Below, piece by piece: positions 48,230 to 59,569 of a DNA stretch of 64,000 bases. Numbering within the stretch: position 1 is the first letter of the stretch; each line of letters begins with the position of its first letter. Source of the DNA: Alisma plantago-aquatica. Taxonomy: Eukaryota; Streptophyta; Magnoliopsida; Alismatales; Alismataceae. Location: NCBI GenBank assembly GCA_963693085.1, contig OY856409.1, forward strand, positions 521,737,803 to 521,801,802. The letters run 5' to 3'. Both the position numbers and the translations under genes were made by a program. The notes beneath the pieces were generated by a model. The model saw nothing but the letters and a program-made list of their open reading frames with translations. It made no database searches and had not been told where the DNA came from.

Positions 48230-49540
48230 ACCTCAAACGGTCTTGCACACTAAACCCCCAAACAGTCTTAGACAGACCTTGAAACTGTTTGGTGTTGAAT
48301 ACTGTTTGGTCTTGTTGACTTTTGAAACCGTTTGGTAAAGTACACACTCAAGACCGTTTTCCCAAGATGGGGTGAAGACCGTTTGGTCAAGTTTGACTTT
48401 GAAACCGCATGGAAATAACCGACCTTGAAACCGCATGAGACTAAATGGTTTGGGATCGTTTGGTCCCAAACGGTCTTGAGACCGTTTGGACTCAAACGGT
48501 CTTGAGACCGTTTGGTCCAAACCACCTCAAAATCGCAAGGACCAAAAAGTGTCTCAACCACCTCAATTGAGTTAGGGTTTCCAATGTTGAACCCCTCAAT
48601 CGATCATGCACTTGTTAGCCACTCATAAATTGAGTCAAATAGGTCAACCCTCAACTGATTTGACCCTCAATTGATCATCAATTAAGGCTTGTATCAATTG
48701 GATTAGGGTCTGGAATCGATGACCCTTCAACATACTTCAATGTGAGTCCAATTGTTTTGAAATTATTAAACCATCATCCAATTTGATCATGTCCTGACCC
48801 CAAACGGTCTTGGGATCATTTGGATGACCTCCAAATGGTCTTGAGACCGTTTTCTCAAGTCAACACCAAAAACTAACTCAACCAAATAAGGTTTGGCTCA
48901 TTGGATTTGATCACTAGGTCAACAATCAATTGCACCTCAACTAATTACCTTTAGATTTTCAACCACTTAATCATAGTCAACCCTAGACCTCCAAACGGTC
49001 TTGGGTGACCCCCAAACGGTCTTGGGATCATTTTTATATCCTCCAAACGGTCTTGAGACCATTTTCCCATTATTTCATTCAAAAACCAAGTCATTCAATT
49101 AAGGTTTAAATCCTAGGTTTGGTCACCAAATCAGCAATCAATTATTCATCAACTTGATATCATTGGACCCTCAATTGGTCAACCCTACTTAACCCTAGAC
49201 CTACAAAAGGTCTTGGGTGATCACCAAAAGGTCTTGAGACCGTTTGGGTGATCCCTAAATGGTTTTGAAACCGTTTGGGTCACTCAACCCAAACTTCAAC
49301 TTAATTCAATTATTGAAATCAGCAATTGACCCGATTAGGGTTTTGATGATTGATGGGCCTTTGATTGGTGAACCAATTGGAATTAATTGATGATTTTTGG
49401 TAGGTGATTAGTCTACATTATTCTCAACAGGCCTCCAAATGGTCAATGCCTGGTCAACTCTTCCAAACATCTTGGATCGTTTGCTTCCATGCATTCTTGT
49501 GAAACTGTTTGCATTTAAACGGTTTGAAACCGTTTGCTAA
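48230..49540. repeat. dense array of CAAACGGTCT/AGACCGTTTG palindromic words in the chromovirus LTR
   Basis: About thirty copies or close variants in 1.3 kb. The best form is CCAAACGGTCT, then TG, then AGACCGTTTGG: an 11-base inverted repeat around two bases, seen around 48465-48515 in near-tandem copies. Single half-words (CAAACGGTCTTGGG, GAAACCGTTTGG) occur in both orientations throughout, separated by unrelated sequence. Confidence 0.92.
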
Positions 49541-50762
49541 AGTAGATTCTTGGATAAACATAGAAATTAACGTCATCATCTTATACCTCTATTAAACCAA
49601 GAACATGGTATGTTCTTCACGGAAAAGATAGCAAGAACACACAAAGGTGTCTAAAGAAGAAGTATAAGCAACGATTTTAAAAAAGAAGGATGCAAAAGCA
49701 AAGCTTAAGGGTTTAGAGTTATAAAACCCACCTCTAGGACTGATCCAGAGCTCCAATATTCATAGATTTAATGGTGGATGAAGCTACAGTAGTTGTCCAA
49801 GGTCCGTTCTTCAAGTTTTGGATGGAGAAGATGGCTAGAAAGGAGAATCGTGTGAAGAAAACCAATTACTAACCATTAATTTAGGATTCCCACCATTGAT
49901 TCGAGGTAGATGATGGCCCAAACTTACCAAGTCAGTGAGGTCATCCTTCCTCTGGTCCAGAGATCCTTCTTGGTCGACCAAAGCAAGGTGATGAGGAAAA
50001 GAACTAAGGGAAACGATCCTTTGTGTTGTTGGAAAAGATACACTTATATATTTTTGGATATTTTCAAGGAAAGTGGAAAGAAGAGGATTATCTCCTTTTA
50101 TTTCCAAACTAAAACCACCAAAGCTTCCTCCATCCTTGGCCACGTTTCCACCTACTAAACTCATTCAAAACTCCTCCATTATCCAAGGTTTTAAAAAAAA
50201 AGAACTAACACCTTAAAGAAAGGTATATTAATATCCACCCTTATTGGATATTACTTAATATATTATTAGTGTGAGTAGTTTCCACTTCTATCATGATCAT
50301 TCAAAAGAGGCACCCTTCTCATTTTCTTTGCTCCACTTGATGCCAAGAAACATCAGAGATCCTCTAGAGGTATATATTACATGTTGGACCCTAGGTTTTG
50401 GGTAAATTGCACTTTACACCAAAACTATGTTTTAAAGCACAAGGATTGCTCTACAAGTTGTATCTTGGTACTCAAGCTTGTGAAACTGTACCACTTCATC
50501 ATATTCATTATTAGGATATATCAACATCATAGGAACATCTTAGCATGTGCAATTTGCAAGTTAACCCCTCTACCTGGGTAATTTTCACTTTTAGTCCATT
50601 ATTAACAAATAATGTTTCAACATGATTCAAAAAGGACTAAAATGGAAATATAAGTTCCTCAAAAGCTTTAATTACTTTTCAATAATTACAAGCAAGCATC
50701 TAACCAACATAATTTGGAAAAACACCTAGGGTTAGTACATAACCCAGGTCAGGGATGTTACA

Positions 50763-50785
50763 AATTATCCACCCCTTATAAGGAT
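50763..50785 (-). other. chromovirus polypurine tract and conserved upstream block
   Basis: On the minus strand, GATTTCGGGGACGAAATC is followed by CTTATAAGGGGTGGATAATT directly before the LTR start. It should prime plus-strand synthesis. The upstream block is itself nearly self-complementary (GATTTCG/CGAAATC). Confidence 0.75.
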
Positions 50786-50799
50786 TTCGTCCCCGAAAT

Positions 50800-51005
50800 C
50801 ATCTACAAAACATATTAAGAGAACAGAGCAGGGTATTTCCTTCTCATCTCTTCCTCTAGTTCCCATGTAGCTTCTTCAATGCCACGGTGATTCTAGAGAA
50901 CTTTTACAAGACTTATGTCTTTCTTTTTCATCTTTTTAATTCTTTTGTCAAGGATCGACATAGGTCCTTCAACATAAGATATATCGTCGTTCAATTCTAC
51001 TTCCA
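50800..51005 (-). pseudogene. chromovirus integrase tail with chromodomain-like end (second part)
   Basis: This continues the pol gene from 60465 across CACTA-2; CCA flanks the insertion on both sides. The minus strand reads YVEGPMSILDKR, then KVL, a stop in place of the expected Trp, then NHRGIEEATWELEEEMRRKY, ending with a stop near 50800. The EEATWE block is the signature of the chromodomain-like tail that targets chromovirus insertion. Confidence 0.85.
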
Positions 51006-51435
51006 CACTAGTACATAACTGACCTTTAGTGTCGGATATTTAAGGCCTTTAGTGTCGGTTTCTAAGCGACACCTATGTGGGCGACGCTAAAAGCCCAATC
51101 GTTACGCGTCGGTTCAAAAACCGACACCAAAACCCTTCGCGCGCCACCGAAAATGTGCCAGCAGGGGACTATCAGTGTCGGTTATTAGATAAGAAACTGA
51201 CGCCATATACCTTCACGCCACAGAAAGGGCACCATCTGGGGCACTATCAACGTCGATTTATTAGTGATAACCGACACCATCTCACCCGCTGCCACGGTTG
51301 TGCTGGCCAGCACAGACGTTGTGTCTGGCCCGCTGCCACGACCGTGGTGTTAAGGAAATAGACGTCGGTTACGAGTAGGGAAACTGACATTGTAACTATG
51401 TGGCGTCAGTTTTATACAAATAACCGACGCCTATT
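51006..51435. repeat. CACTA-2 left subterminal repeats
   Basis: AGTGTCGGTT, GCGTCGGTT and the inverted AACCGACACC / AACCGACGCC recur about ten times in 430 bases, the layout expected for binding sites of the element's second protein. A GC-rich inverted patch (GGCCAGCACA...TGTGTCTGGCC) lies at about 51303-51330. Confidence 0.8.
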
Positions 51436-51589
51436 GTTTTTTTTCTGCAATCTGTAGACCTGTTGTGGCTGTTCGTAGGATGAGAAACCTGCAGTTCAGT
51501 TATGAACTGTAGGTTTTATGACATCCATTGATATCATCCAACAACAGGCCATAAACCTGCAAAATTAACAACAAAAATATTCACACATT

Positions 51590-51775
51590 TAACAACCTGC
51601 AGTTCCATTTGATTTTCACACATTTAGAAACATTCATGTAGCTAGCAATCTATAGTTCCATTCATTTTCACATTCACACATGTAGAAACATTCATATAGC
51701 AACCAATAGTTTCATTCATTTTCACTCAGACACATGTAGAAACATCCAGACATGTAGAAACATTCACACATATAT
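51590..51775. repeat. degenerate tandem repeat with ACACATGTAGAAACATTCA
   Basis: Imperfect copies of a unit of about 58 bases (ACACATTTAGAAACATTCAT..., ACACATGTAGAAACATTCAT...) followed by shorter ones (GACATGTAGAAACATTCAC). It lies downstream of the stop of the minus-strand second gene. Confidence 0.6.
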
Positions 51776-51817
51776 TATAATTTAGAAATTCATTTACAAA
51801 ATATCATTCTTTAGTCA

Positions 51818-54800
51818 TTATTCACTATCAACATCCCAATTATATGTTAAAACCCCCACTACTTGTATGGTTATTGCCCATTCTTCTCTTACTTCATTTA
51901 ATTCTCCCGTCGTATAGGGAGCATGTACATCTGGTAAGGCCTTTCCTGTAGTGTGGTCAGTTTTAAACACCTACAAAGAGAATGATGTATATATATAATT
52001 AATGAGCTATAAATAAGATTGATATATTTCATATTATCTAATGAGACTATATAATACCTCAGTAATAGTATCGATGTCCACTGCAGCATATTTGATAATC
52101 ATGTGCATAAATCGCATCACATAGTATGTACATGCCCATCCGTTGTCTTGTGTAGCACACTATAAATTGAAACATACAAAATATTAAAAAATACAACTAA
52201 TTAAGCACTGTTCACATAAATAATATATACATTGCAGTCGGGAACTTACTTCCACATTCTTCCAAGTTATTTGTTGGTTATTTTTCACGGGGACCTTTCC
52301 TCCCACCTTTTTGAACTATATCTAAACCCCTACATGTTAATGTAACACAGTACATTGCATAATTAAATAGTAATGTAATAACATATGTTAACGGATATGA
52401 AAATGAAATATTTCTCACCGGAATAATGCCATTTTCATTTTGTGTCCACATTTTGAATTCAATTTACTCCCCTGAGGATCTAGATAATAGACAGTGAACG
52501 TCTCGGGGACAATAACTAGTAACTCCCAATGCATACCACTAGAGGTAAAAAAGTTAAAAATTAATAACTCAAAATCCACAATAAAAATGTAATTTTCTTA
52601 AGTCCAAATTATAATAAGCAAAGTAAACTTACTCTACATTGAATGGAGCTATTATCACCGTCTTCTTATTTTGAGAAAAATTTGTAAAAGCCTCACAACA
52701 GTATTGTTGAACTGACGGAGGGTCTTTAGCTACTAGACTAATCAAAGATGGAATAAAAAATCCTACATGTTCGAATGCAAAATCTGCACATATCTTGTCT
52801 AAGTAGCTGCAAAACATGTATTAATTACACATGCATTAATAAATAAGAAACCAGACCACCAGATCCTACACAAGGTATATGGATGTATAAAGAAGAACTC
52901 ACCTTATCCATAGCTCTATCATAGATGTATTTAGCCAATCATATCGAAACAACTCCAAAATATCTTGTATAAATAGGTTGCTTTCGTATGATTGACGTAC
53001 AACATCTGAATCTATAGAAACAGTTATAGGGCAATTTATATCATGTTCGCCTAACCATATTTCCATACCCCTACAGTTAGGACCTAACGGGACAGGTAGG
53101 TCCTGTGGAACCCAACTGGGTAATGTAGGAGGTGGAGGTGGAGGCCTAGATGTTGTGGGTGTCTTCTTTTTAACCTGTATATATATATAATTTCAGATCA
53201 ACTGACATCATATACACACACTAACAATTTAACGTAATGTAAATTTACCATACAGTTTCAGTAAAGAGGACATCCACTTTTAGCCACAATATCACTCCGC
53301 CTTCTACCTCACCAAGTGTTTCACAATCTGGGTGGGCATATGGCAATGGAAGATCCATCCACTTGGAGAATATATGTACCGGGCTCACACGAATCCAACC
53401 AGCTGGTAACGGAGACCTGTGAAACATTTCCTCTGGTAGGGATGGGTAAGTCGACGCCTCTGCAATGACATATTCTTTACTTTTTATACGGCATGGTTTC
53501 AACCCCTACACATTTTTGTGTAAAGAATGTTATATACATATCATCTTTTTTTGAAACGACTACAATTTCATATATACATATCATCTTGAAAACATATCAT
53601 CTTAAATTAAAAAACTAGTTACTATGTCATAAAAATACTTACAGCGGATGTGCTAGGTGGTGGGTCTACAGGATTACTCCCAACCTCTGCAGTAGGAGTA
53701 GAGCGAGATGCCATAGGTACTGTCTGGTAAGTGGCAGTCTGAGATGCCTGCCACTTTTTCAGTGCTTCTTCGAGTTTCCTATCAAATAGCTTATCTACCT
53801 ATACATGGATAAAAGAAATGTTAGCTTCTAATTATTCAATTCTCTTTTACAGTAACATTATAAAGAAAGAATATGTTACCTCTTCTTGTGAAAGTCCTGC
53901 TTTTGGGACATGTTTGCGCTGGGATGGCCCAAAAAAAGCTTTGATGCCCACACCAATGCCTGCAGCCCTAACACGTCCAGGATGCTCTGGGTTACCCAGA
54001 GCAACTGTCAATTCATCCCTTGTGCCCTCAGGGATGAACTTGCCTTGTTTCCTCAGCTCGTGCAGCTCCCGCTAATTGCCAAAACAAAAATTTGTAATTA
54101 AGTAAATACCACAAATAATCAATAATCGAACGATTGCTGTAAGAGTTGTATTTTACCATTTTTGCAGCCGCCTCAATAGTTGCGGGCTTCCTTATTTCTC
54201 CCTTCTTATTTTTCCTCCCAGCTATCGAAACATCATGGCGAGGCAGAGGTGTGCTACCTATAGTAGAGGACTCTTGAGTAGCAGCAGACTAAGCAATAGC
54301 CTCAGACTGTAGTCTTTGGTGAATGCATGCATACCCCTTTGGACCCATTGTGTGGTCATGCACATTTAGTGCACGCCTTGATTTTTGTGCCTCACTGAGG
54401 GCCTAGTTAGTATGCACATTAATGATTTGGTTAGTAACACTAAATGTTAATCTTGAATAGGTGAATACAACATATATTAATGAGATTGGGACTGACGCCT
54501 AATACATTGAATTCATCAGTTTGTCTTGAAGCAACAAACGCGTCCCATTCTTCTTGGTCCAGGAAGTTCCACTGTTCAGTGGTTGTCTTCTTCCTCTTGT
54601 CACCTTCTTTTATGTATTCTCAGGTGAGATTTGTCCTATAGTTCCTTAGGACTCTCCCATAGCATTGCATCACACATTTACGATGCAGCTTTTCATCCAA
54701 TTCAAATATACTCTACAAAATAGAATTGTTATTAACTAGTATCCAAAAAATTAGTAATCTACAAAATAGAATTGCAAATTAATAATAACTCACGCATAAA

Positions 54801-55244
54801 TTCTTCCATATTATGTCTTTCTTCTCCTTAGGAACTTTATGCCAAGAATCTATCTTACAACCGCAATGGCTACGAGTAACATACCCAAGATATGAAACAA
54901 ACGAATTGCGATTCACACCAGATGCATTTCCTGTATTATCAAAATCCACAACAATTTTGGGTCCATTTCCCTTTTGCGCTATTAACTTCTTCATCATAGT
55001 GATGCCCCTTCTCTTGTCAACTTTTTGGTGCTGCTGATCAAGTGCCTCAAGTGCTTCAGATGGTACATGTGCATCATCAACCTAAAATTTGACAAAATAA
55101 ACACATTTACAAGATATAACTATAAATGGACATATAGATATAAATATATGGTATATTTTTAAAACTTACATTGTGAGGCAGCGCATTGATGTCCTCACCC
55201 TCACGGTAATCATCAGCACGGTCATCAGGAGAATGCTCAGCCAT
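51818..55244 (-). CDS. CACTA-2 second gene: Transposase_24-like, DUF8039 and Ulp1-like (C48) protease
   Basis: The minus-strand ATG (55244-55242) opens MAEHSPDDRADDYREGED. The gene is many short exons with GT-AG borders. In order: VVDFDNTGNASGVNRNSFVS (about 54940); LDQEEWDAFVASRQ (about 54560); GTRDELTVALGNPEHPGRVR (about 54030), typical of plant CACTA second proteins; a DUF8039-like segment (53245-53502) with YPSLPEEMFHRSPLPAGWIRV; then the Ulp1-like peptidase. Catalytic candidates are His in SGMHWELLVIV (about 52540), Asp in YYLDPQGS (about 52500), Gln and Cys in QDNGWACTYYVMRFM (about 52130). The last exon ends WDVDSE and a stop (51818-51820). A Ulp1-type domain would cleave SUMO-like conjugates in the nucleus. 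One in-frame stop (AIA then TAG, near 54291) and other possible lesions leave its status uncertain. Confidence 0.75.
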
Positions 55245-55252
55245 CTGAAAAT

Positions 55253-55435
55253 TCACATTCACATTGTAAAGTAATTCAAATTGTAAAGCTCACATTGTAA
55301 AGTTCACATTCACATTGTAAAGTAATTCACATTGTAAAGTTCACATTGTAAAGTAATTCACATTGTAAAATTCACATTGTAAAGTTTCGATTCACATTGT
55401 AAAGTAATTCACATTGTAAAGTTCACATTTAGAAA
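55253..55435. repeat. minisatellite of TTCACATTGTAAAGT
   Basis: About ten copies of a unit of roughly 15 bases (TTCACATTGTAAAGT / AATTCACATTGTAAAG) between the second gene's start and the transposase's end. Unit length varies by a few bases. Confidence 0.85.
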
Positions 55436-55466
55436 AATAAAACATATAAAAAAATATAACATGCCT

Positions 55467-58400
55467 CTAATATTGTGATTTTTTATCAATTAACAATCCA
55501 TCATTGTGATCTCCGCGCACATACAAGTCATCATTAGCTTCAATATTTGTTGGTGTTGGCAACCCAACTGAGAATGGAGTGGAGTCATCATATTTATCAT
55601 AGTACTATTCTTCATCTATAGGATCTTCAATGAACTATCTTTTAACATGAACAACAACCGACCATTTATCATTTCCAGGATCATCGATATAAAATACTTG
55701 TTTTGCCTGTGATGCCAATATGAATGGTTCACCCTTCTCTCCAATCTTTTCAAAGTTCACTAAAGTGAAACCCAATTCATCCACTATAACTCCTTTGGTG
55801 TTATCAACCCAATTGCATTTGAAGAGTGGAATTTTGAAATCTATGTAGTCAAACTCCCATATGTCTTCAATGACATCGTAATATGACATTTTAGCTTCAC
55901 GTGGACTCTTATCCTTTGCACTTGCAAAAAACATAGTTGATGCTTGAAGGGTGACCCCACTTTTTTGGACCACACTCTTATCATCTTGGTGCTTTGTGTA
56001 ATATGTGAATCCATTAATGTCATACCCTTCATAAGACATAACAGTCAATTTTGGTTTAAAGGCGAGGAATTTGATAGTTTCAGTAATATCATCTGGTGTT
56101 TGAGATAGTTGATGTAAGACTTTATCTTCAAACCACTTAATAAATGTTTTGTTATGCTCACTAGCAAGCCACATTGTATTGGCTCGAAGATATTGTCTCT
56201 TGATGAAATTGGCATGTTCCTCGATATAAACGTTCACTTCGTCCATGTTGTGTAAAATATACAAGTGACCTTGTTCCAACTGCTCACGGCTGATTACTTT
56301 CACACGTGATCCCAAAATTCCTTTGCCAAATTGCTCATCAATATTCTTGTCATTATCAGGAGTGTCATTACCACTGAGAAAGTCATTGCAAAAATCCATA
56401 ACCTCTCTCGCCACATAACCCTCGATAATACTCCCTTCAGGCCGATAACGGTTTCGAACATCACTTTTAAAAATGCTCATGTATCATTCAAAGGGATACG
56501 TCCAATGCAAGAAAACTAGTCCCAACATTTTCACTTCCCTAGTCAAGTGGACAACAAGATGTACCATGATATCAAAGAACGACAGAGGAAAATACATCTC
56601 AAGCTGACATAGGGTAACAACCACTTCTCTTTGCAATTTATCGAGAGTATCAGGGTCAATTACTTTGCTGCACAGAATGTTGAAAAAGAAACAAAGTCTG
56701 GTGATTGCAAACCTTACATGCTTCGGCAATATAGATCTAATTGCCACAGGCAATATTTGTTGCATTAGAGTGTGACAATCATGAGATTTAAGACCTATCA
56801 ACTTCAGATCTTTCATTGATACCAATCTACAGATGTTGGATGAGTAACCCTGTGGCACCTTAACATTTACCAAACATTCACAAAAAGCTTTCTTCTCCTT
56901 TCTAGACAATGTGTAACAAGTGGGAGGTTAGTATGTTCTCCGATTTTCCATTTCACAAAATTCTGTTAATTCTGACCTTATTCCCATTTCACGTAGGTCC
57001 AATCTGGATTTTATCCCATCTTTAGTCTTACCTGGTATATTCAACAAAGTACCAATGACACTATCATAGACATTTTTCTCAACGTGCATGACATCGATAC
57101 AATGCCTAACTGTCAAAGAACTCCAATAAGGAAGATCCCAAAATATTGACTTCTTCAATAAAGATTTGTCACTCCGTGTGGCAATAGTACATTGTGATCT
57201 CTTACCAAATTCATTAACAAAGTCTTTTACTCTTTCATAAACAACCTCCCCTGGTTTAGGTTTAGGTGCACTCCGATCATCATTCAATCCATTGAATGTT
57301 GTGTGCTTCCTACGATACAGATGAAATTTTGTAAGAAACCTTCGATGACCGAGATATACAGTCTTACCGCCATGTTTTAGTCTTGTTGAATCAGTGTTCT
57401 CTTCACATATAGGACACACTTTAGCTCCTTTGACACTATATCCAGACAAATTCCCATATGCTGGAAAGTCATTAATAGTGCAAAACAACATAGCATACAA
57501 ACGAAATGCCTCTCTTCGTGAAGCATCATAGGTCATCACACCTTCACCCCAGAGTTTCTTTAAGTCATCAATCAGAGGTTCAAGATAAACATCGATGTCA
57601 TTTCCAGGTTGTTTAGGTCCTGATATCAACAACGACAACATTACGTACTTATTTTTCATACACAGTTAGGGAGGAAGATTGTATATAACAAGCATGACTG
57701 GACAAGTGCTATGTTGGCTGCTCAATGTCCTATACAGATTCATCCCATATGTACAAAGCCCAAGTCTTAGATTCCTGACTTCTTCACCAAATTCAGGGTA
57801 CAATAGATCAATCTTCTTCCACTGTGGGGAATCAGACGCATGTCGTAGGATCCCATCACTATTTTTATTAAAATCTGCATGCCACCTCAAATTCTTCGCA
57901 TCTATCGGATTGGCAAACAAGTGTTGAAACCGTGATATTGTAGGTAGATACCACATCACCTTGGCAGGAGAACCAGTTTTGGACTCCCCCGAAGTCGTCA
58001 ATTTATACCATGACGCACCACATTTTGGACAATCTTTCAAATCCACATAGTCCTTTTGAAATAATACACAATCATTCAGGCATGTGTGTATCTTCTTGGC
58101 ATCCATTCCCATTGGGCACAACAATTTCTTTACCTGGTATGTTGAGATTGGCAGCTCGTTTCCTTCAGGAAGCATTTCTTTCAACAAAGACAACAATGAC
58201 GTGAAGCTTTTGTCGCTCCATCTATTGTTATCTTTCTGCTCATACAATCTCAACACAGCGCTAAGCTTCATAAACTTAGTACAACCTGTGTATAACGATA
58301 TCTCAGCATCATGCACAATGTTTCTAAAAATGGGAGGTGGATTGGTGTGCTCTACCCCACAACTATCCAGCATCGCATCAACGATGTCTACTGGAACTGG

Positions 58401-58718
58401 TTCATTCACATCTACGTCGTCGTAGGTAATTTCTTCTTCCACACAAGCACTGCTATCGACATCCACTGGTTTCAGGTTTGAAATCTCTCCATGTCAGTGC
58501 CATTCTGTATAGCCTTTTACAATCTCGTTGCACATGACATGACTTTTGATTTCGTCACCAGTGTTGACTTTCAAGTTGTTACCGCAATGCCTACATGGAC
58601 AGTAGAACCTATCTCCAGGTTGCTTCTTATGTTCCTCAGCAAATCTAATAAACTGGTCAAGACCAGATATAAACTCTGGGGTGCAGTGATTGCGAATGGA
58701 CATCCATGATCTATCCAT
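55467..58718 (-). pseudogene. CACTA-2 transposase (TNP2 type) with six in-frame stops
   Basis: A single minus-strand frame from MDRSWM (58718) to the stop at 55467-55469. The N-terminal Transpos_assoc region has CPCRHCGNN; Transposase_21 has CLNDCVLF, CPKCGASWYKL, GPKQPGNDIDVYLEPL and DVMHVEKNV; DUF4218 and DUF4216 follow (VRNRYRPEG, DELGFTLVNFEKIG, QAKQVFY). The stops at 58494-58496, 57666-57668, 56928-56930, 56484-56486, 55635-55637 and 55605-55607 all lie in the same phase with no frameshift. Where CACTA-1 has SDGFSPF this copy reads TYGMNLY (about 57750), so a candidate catalytic Asp is also lost. No introns are evident, unlike CACTA-1. Confidence 0.9.
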
Positions 58719-58867
58719 TCTATGATCAAAGAGAAAACAAGCTATATATTACAACAAGATTAGGGTCTAGGGTTAATAGATTAGAGTTTATGCATGGTTA
58801 AAACATTAGGCCAACAAATACATGTGTTGTCATTCTTATATATAATAAATGCGTACCACCTATCCCA

Positions 58868-59067
58868 TTCTTGAACACCTAATATCACTTAGGATGTAAG
58901 TGTATAATGTGTATTGGGTTTTCAAGAAAATTTCGGCAACATTTCCCCGTTTGTTCTCTAAGTACATATGTACTTAGAGAACAAACGGGGAAATGCTGCC
59001 GAAATTTTCTTGAAAACCCAATACACATTATACACTTACATCCTAAGTGAGATTAGGTGTTCAAGAA
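58868..59067. repeat. 200-bp near-perfect palindrome
   Basis: Two 100-base arms meet with no spacer at 58967/58968 (AGTACAT|ATGTACT). By eye I find two mismatches: ATATCAC versus CTCAC context near the outer end, and GCAACATT versus GCAGCATT in the middle. A 34-base direct repeat (TAGGCCAACAAATAC...) flanks it at 58807 and 59129. The block lies in the non-coding 5' region of the CACTA-2 transposase. It may be a foldback element or a local inverted duplication. Confidence 0.92.
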
Positions 59068-59087
59068 CAGTCCCAAACTGGGGACTA

Positions 59088-59120
59088 TCCAAGATTTACT
59101 CCTAATGAGTAAATCTTGGA
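59088..59120. repeat. short inverted repeat (14-base arms)
   Basis: TCCAAGATTTACTC, spacer CTAAT, GAGTAAATCTTGGA: perfect arms 20 bases beyond the large palindrome. Confidence 0.9.
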
Positions 59121-59569
59121 CGGGTTTCTAGGCCAACAAATACCTGTGTTGTCATTCTTATACCTACAATCCTAGTTTCATCATTCATATCCTAAGTTTT
59201 GTGTAACATCATTTAATCATGCTTGTCAGTAAATAATAAACAGTAAATAAACCATGATTCCATATTTCAAATATTTGAATCAAAATGGAGCCTAATGGAA
59301 CATTGGGAGAGTGAGAATAGTATACCTCACTTGAAGGTTGAAGAAGAAATATATGCAAATCAACAGTAAGTCAACAACTCCTACAACAACACAAATACAC
59401 GATTCTATTCTGTTATAATGTATTAATTAGGGTCATATAATCAATTTAGAAATAGAAGACCCACATGGGACCCTAAACCCTAAACACAAATATATGCAAG
59501 CACAAAATAGCACAAAATAGTAAATACACAAATAAACACACATAATTGAGCAATATAGCACAAAATCAG

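Larger units (their letters stand above)
45682..50762 (-). repeat. chromovirus 3' LTR (minus strand, about 5.1 kb)
   Basis: On the minus strand the LTR starts TGTAACATCCCTGACC (right end, 50762), just after the polypurine tract. It ends at GACGTGTCA (45682) or three bases beyond. A TATA box, TATATAA on the minus strand, lies at 50044-50050, about 715 bases in. The block 48230-49540, inside the transcribed part, is packed with CAAACGGTCT/AGACCGTTTG words. There is a 39-bp tandem repeat at 47669 and a CAG/CAA-type repeat near 46065. The left limit is judged by eye only. Confidence 0.65.

Noticed and set aside
48230..49540. CRISPR-like array
   Set aside because: Repeats are irregularly spaced, in both orientations and variable in sequence, within a eukaryotic LTR; no cas genes.
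49835..50164. 109-codon minus-strand open frame in the chromovirus LTR
   Set aside because: Overlaps the LTR U3/TATA region, has an opposing open frame on the other strand and no domain.
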